A stretch of 64,000 nucleotides of DNA. Origin: Woeseiaceae bacterium. Its GTDB lineage: Bacteria > Pseudomonadota > Gammaproteobacteria > Steroidobacterales > Woeseiaceae. The position numbers and the translations under genes were made by a program. Numbering within the stretch: the first letter of the stretch is position 1; every line of letters begins with the position of its first letter. The notes below the pieces were generated by a model. It made no database searches and was not told the origin of the DNA. It saw only the letters and a list, made by a program, of their open reading frames with translations. The stretch lies in the NCBI GenBank assembly GCA_028277185.1, contig JANQGQ010000012.1, forward strand, positions 310,001-374,000, written 5' to 3'. Positions 60,988 to 64,000 of this stretch are shown here, piece by piece.

Positions 60988-62046
60988 TTACTCGAGGGCG
61001 TCTTCGCGCCAGATTCCGGTGAGCGGCTCCCGGTCCGACGACATCGCGCCGCGGTACATGCCGTTCTCGTTCATCGAGAACACGACCTCGCCGTCGGGCG
61101 ACAGCGCAATGATGGCACCGCCGCCGCCGACCGCGCCGAGCGTGTCGACAACCACGTGATGCGCGGCGTCGCTGAGGCTTTCGCCGGCAAGCTCGACGCG
61201 GGCGCAGACGTCGCGCGCGACGGTCCAGCGCATGAAGAATTCGCCATGGCCGGTAGCGGACACGGCGCAGGACTCGTTGGCGGCATAGGTGCCCGCGCCG
61301 ATGATGGGACTGTCGCCGATGCGCCCGAAGCGCTTGTTCGTGCGGCCGCCCGTCGAGGTGCCCGCGGTCAGGTCGCCGTTTCGATCCAGAACGACGGCGC
61401 CGACCGTGCCGAAACCGGCTTCGCCGGACACGTTCGCTTTTGCGACCGTACCGGGCTCGGCTGCCCGCCGTTCGAGCAGCGACTGCCGTCGCGCCGGCGT
61501 CTGAAAATACAGCGGGTCGGCCATCTCTAGCCCCTGCTCAGCGGCAAACCAGTCGGCGCCCTCGCCGTCGAGAAGCACGTTGTCGGTCTGCTCCATGACC
61601 GCCCGCGCGGCGCTGATCGGATTGCGGATGCGCGAAGAGCCGGCAATCGCGCCCGCATCGCGGTCGCTGCCGCGCATGATCGAAGCGTCGTGACGCGCCA
61701 TGCCCGTGCTGTCGAGTGCCGCGCCGCGTCCCGCGTTGAAGATCGGCGCATCCTCGAGAACGCGCAACGCGGCCTCTACCGCGGCCGCGCCGCTGCCGCC
61801 GGCGTCGAGTACCGCCGCCCCGGCGCGCAGCGCCTCGGTGAGCGTCCGCCGGTAGTCGGTCTCCATCTCCGGCGTCATTTCCTCGCGCAGCCTGACGCCG
61901 GCGCCGCCGTGGACTGCTATGACCCATTCGGGCGTTCTGCCCATGTCCAGGGTCTCGGTGTCGCCGCCGGGCAGCAGGATCGGCTCCGTGGGTTTCGCGA
62001 CGCCTGCCACGGCGAGCAGGACGGCAGTTATCAGTAGTCTTGTCAT
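60988..62046 (-). CDS. Exported isoaspartyl peptidase/L-asparaginase (Ntn hydrolase)
   Basis: A 352-residue type 2 asparaginase-fold protein. The ATG at 62046 has GAGGTGA eight bases upstream; the GTG at 62058 lies inside that site. Signal peptide: MTRLLITAVLLAVAGVAKP. Motifs: WVIAVHGGAGV, FNAGRGAALDSTGMARHDASIM, the autoprocessing nucleophile Thr214 in GFGTVGAVVLDRNGDLTAGTSTGGRTNKRFGRIGDSPIIGAGTYA. It splits into two subunits at that Thr and removes beta-linked Asp from peptides, or hydrolyses Asn. Export to the periplasm is less common for this family. It lies between the hydrolase and the PLP enzyme in one operon. Confidence 0.92.
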   Translation of the reverse strand: MTRLLITAVLLAVAGVAKPTEPILLPGGDTETLDMGRTPEWVIAVHGGAGVRLREEMTPEMETDYRRTLTEALRAGAAVLDAGGSGAAAVEAALRVLEDAPIFNAGRGAALDSTGMARHDASIMRGSDRDAGAIAGSSRIRNPISAARAVMEQTDNVLLDGEGADWFAAEQGLEMADPLYFQTPARRQSLLERRAAEPGTVAKANVSGEAGFGTVGAVVLDRNGDLTAGTSTGGRTNKRFGRIGDSPIIGAGTYAANESCAVSATGHGEFFMRWTVARDVCARVELAGESLSDAAHHVVVDTLGAVGGGGAIIALSPDGEVVFSMNENGMYRGAMSSDREPLTGIWREDALE

Positions 62047-62054
62047 TCTCGAAA

Positions 62055-63035
62055 TCACCTCATGGGGGACCGGTTCAGGTCTTCGCTCAACTGCGACGCG
62101 ACCAGCGGCGCCGCGCCGACGGCCATCTGGGCATTGCTGTGTTCGGCGCCTTCGATCAGCGCCACTTTCCAGCGTACCGGCGTGCCGAGTACGCTGCCAA
62201 GGGCCTGCGCCCGTTCGACGAAATGCAGTCCGCGTGCCAGACGGTGGCTCCCCTGAGCAAGCGCCTCCGGCGTGCGGCGCAGGCTGGGGTGTTCGGGATC
62301 CGAGTCGTTCGTGCCGAGCAGGATCGTGACGTCCTTGCCGAAGGCGGCGGTCACATTCGCAAGCGGCAACAAGCCGCCGTCGATGCCGTAAGGATACGCG
62401 ACCCCCGGCTCCGGCAGCGTGTACCAGCCGGCGTTGGCGGGAAGAAAGCGAAGCACGGGCGCGTCGGGCATGTACATGAGATAGCGGTGCACGAACTGTC
62501 CGCCCGCGGAATGGCCGTACAGCGTGAAGCCCGCCTGACGGCTGTCGAGCAGCTGCCGCACGCGTTCGAACAGCGGTTCGATCGCGGCAAACGACCAGAG
62601 CATTGGCGGCCGTTCGCCGCTCCCTTCGTCAGTGACCACGTGGCCGAGGTTGTATCCGGCCGCGCCGTCGAAATCGCGGCGGCCGAACTCGGGCACGACG
62701 ACGACGAGCCCATGCTCCGCCGCCGGTCCGACCCATTCGTCGCGATAGCGGTCGGCATCCCGGCCCGTGCCGTGCATGACGATGACGATGGGCGCGGTCT
62801 CGCGGTCGACGCCCGGCGGCAGGTAGGTCCAGACCGGCAGCTCCGGCCCTGCCCAGCCTTCGAACGTGAACAGCCCGGGGCCTCCGGCCAGCGCATCTTC
62901 CGCGGAGGTGGGGGCGATGCCGGCCAGCTCCGCGCGGCTGACGGGCGGCCGCTCGCACGCAGCCAGGACGAGCGCCATCGCGACGATTGCGATGACCGGG
63001 ACAATCGAGACGCACGAGGTCGGCAGACGTTTCAT
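62055..63035 (-). CDS. Alpha/beta-hydrolase lipoprotein
   Basis: A 326-residue protein. The ATG at 63035 is preceded by GAGAGGGAAG and gives a lipoprotein signal (IVAMALVLAACERP). Alpha/beta-hydrolase motifs: PIVIVMHGTGRDADRYRD (oxyanion region), nucleophile elbow GHSAGG with Ser, ILLGTNDSDPEH (acid) and GAEHSN (His). Similar to poly(3-hydroxybutyrate)/feruloyl-esterase-like depolymerases. Residue +2 after the lipid Cys is Glu, so sorting is unclear. Its stop nearly touches the isoaspartyl peptidase start; a TonB receptor gene precedes it. Probably releases an ester or amide from an imported compound. Confidence 0.85.
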   Translation of the reverse strand: MKRLPTSCVSIVPVIAIVAMALVLAACERPPVSRAELAGIAPTSAEDALAGGPGLFTFEGWAGPELPVWTYLPPGVDRETAPIVIVMHGTGRDADRYRDEWVGPAAEHGLVVVVPEFGRRDFDGAAGYNLGHVVTDEGSGERPPMLWSFAAIEPLFERVRQLLDSRQAGFTLYGHSAGGQFVHRYLMYMPDAPVLRFLPANAGWYTLPEPGVAYPYGIDGGLLPLANVTAAFGKDVTILLGTNDSDPEHPSLRRTPEALAQGSHRLARGLHFVERAQALGSVLGTPVRWKVALIEGAEHSNAQMAVGAAPLVASQLSEDLNRSPMR

Positions 63036-63119
63036 CAGGGACTTCCCTCTCCTGAGCCAGGCGCGCAGCATACCGCAAGCCGGCGGAAGCTCCGCCGGCA
63101 GCGGACGGTTTCCCGCCGG

Positions 63120-64000
63120 TCAGAACTGGACGCGCGCCTGCACGTAGAACTCGCGGCTGCGCACGTTGTGTACGGACGTTTCGAAGCCCAGCGACTCGTC
63201 GGCAAGCGGCGGCGCTTCGTCGGTCAGGTTGTTGACGCCGAAGCGAAGCCGGGACTCGGTCCCGCCGAAGGTATCGAATCGGTAGTCGACGAAGCCGTTG
63301 AGGCGTGTCCAGCTGCCGACCTCGAACAGATCGTCCTCACCGTCGCCGTCCACGTCGACATTGTCGGCGCTCGTGTCCGTGAAGCCGGAGACATAGCGAT
63401 AGACCAGGCCGGCGCCGAAGTCGCCCCGGCGCCACAGCAGATTGGCCGTGGCGCGGTCTTCGGGATCGCCGTTGATGCCGATCTGATCGATCGCCAGTGC
63501 GTCGAACTCGCCCTCGAAGCGCGGGTCGCTCGTCAGTGCGGCAAGCTCTTCGTTGCGGAACACGTCGAGCTTCTCGATTCGCGTGAACTCCAGCCGGAAG
63601 TCGAAATTCCCGAGCGTGCCCGTGTCCAGTTCGCCGTGGATGCTGAAATCCCAGCCCTCCGCTTCCTGGCGGTCGAGGTTGATGAAGCGGTTGTTGACGA
63701 ACAGTACCTGACCGGCAACGGGTACCTGTGCATCCGGATTGGCGGTGTTGTACTCGGCGAACAGCAGTTCTTCTTCGGGCGTGACGGGCGCCCGAACGAC
63801 GTCGGGATTGCTGCCGCCGTCAGCGCGGCGGACAAAGTCGAGCGCCAGGTTCTCCTGGACGCCGAAGTCGTCGATTACGCCGGTTTGCTCGAAGCGCCAG
63901 AAGTCGATCGACACGGCAAGCCGCGGCAACCAGCTCTGGTCGGCCCAGTCGCCCGCCTGCAAGGTCAGGCCGACAACCGTCGTTTCGGTGTCTTCCGGCT
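63120..64000 (-). CDS. TonB-dependent receptor, C-terminal part (cut by window end)
   Basis: The frame is open on the minus strand from the last base of the window to a stop at 63120 (about 292 residues seen). It is the C-terminal barrel of a TonB receptor: PEDTETTVVGLTLQAGDW, SIDFWRFEQTGVIDDFG, SRLRFGVNNLTDEAPPLADESLGFETSVHNVRSREFYVQARVQF with the final Phe. VNNLTDE..P.. and the terminal strand are typical. The plug and signal peptide lie beyond the window. It heads the operon with the hydrolase, peptidase and PLP enzyme and probably imports their substrate. Confidence 0.9.
   Translation of the reverse strand, partial: PEDTETTVVGLTLQAGDWADQSWLPRLAVSIDFWRFEQTGVIDDFGVQENLALDFVRRADGGSNPDVVRAPVTPEEELLFAEYNTANPDAQVPVAGQVLFVNNRFINLDRQEAEGWDFSIHGELDTGTLGNFDFRLEFTRIEKLDVFRNEELAALTSDPRFEGEFDALAIDQIGINGDPEDRATANLLWRRGDFGAGLVYRYVSGFTDTSADNVDVDGDGEDDLFEVGSWTRLNGFVDYRFDTFGGTESRLRFGVNNLTDEAPPLADESLGFETSVHNVRSREFYVQARVQF

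Overview
The window is GC-rich chromosomal DNA from a Gram-negative bacterium. It carries three TonB-dependent receptors (one cut by the window end), lipoprotein signals, OmpA-like domains and ExbB/ExbD proteins. The Zur-like DNA motif, the NagR-style LacI operators and the pairing of a TPR-sulfotransferase with a TonB receptor suggest a marine or soil gammaproteobacterium (Woeseia/Wenzhouxiangella/Xanthomonad-like). That placement is inference. I saw no rRNA, tRNA, CRISPR array or intact insertion sequence.

Layout. 1-390: tail of a SUKH (SMI1/KNR4) gene. 717-3977: secreted Asp-box/VPS10-like propeller protein. 4311-12018: a zinc-limitation locus with MerC-domain protein, LolD-like ATPase, FtsX-like permease carrying a long His/Asp tandem repeat, DUF3299 protein, a Zur-type Fur regulator, an unrelated GNAT-type gene on the other strand, and a ZnuD-like TonB receptor. 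Zur-box-like palindromes lie before the merC gene and before the receptor. 12180-13184: Tat-type Kelch protein.

13381-27419: a complete chitin/GlcNAc locus with nagA, nagB, SSS symporter, BadF-type GlcNAc kinase, LacI-family regulator, GH20 hexosaminidase, GH18 chitinase lipoprotein, TPR-sulfotransferase and an oligosaccharide TonB receptor. Three identical 16-bp palindromes (GAGACAACGTTGTCTC) mark a single-regulator regulon. 27636-27845 holds a possible outer-membrane-protein tail remnant, followed by an Fpg/Nei DNA glycosylase.

28928-54795: about 26 kb on one strand, the most interesting part. Five genes for exported coiled-coil/TPR proteins (two of them lipoproteins) run into an ExbB/TolQ protein, two different ExbD/TolR proteins and an AgmX/PglI-type TonB-like protein. 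After a gap with a 31-bp perfect inverted repeat come a giant 3377-residue DUF11 repeat protein with an OmpA-like C-terminus and a 1786-residue protein with three OmpA-like domains and a large predicted beta-barrel. The gene content resembles the Agl-Glt trans-envelope machine of Myxococcus, and I propose an energised surface-protein system. One ExbD has Asn in place of the channel Asp.

54876-59804: a GntR(YtrA)-controlled ABC efflux-type system (ATPase, adaptor, regulator, permease) with operator palindromes between the divergent genes. 59816-64000 (minus strand): TonB receptor (cut by the window end), alpha/beta hydrolase lipoprotein, exported isoaspartyl peptidase and a DSD1/D-threonine-aldolase-like PLP enzyme, probably an operon for uptake and breakdown of an unusual peptide or amino-acid compound.
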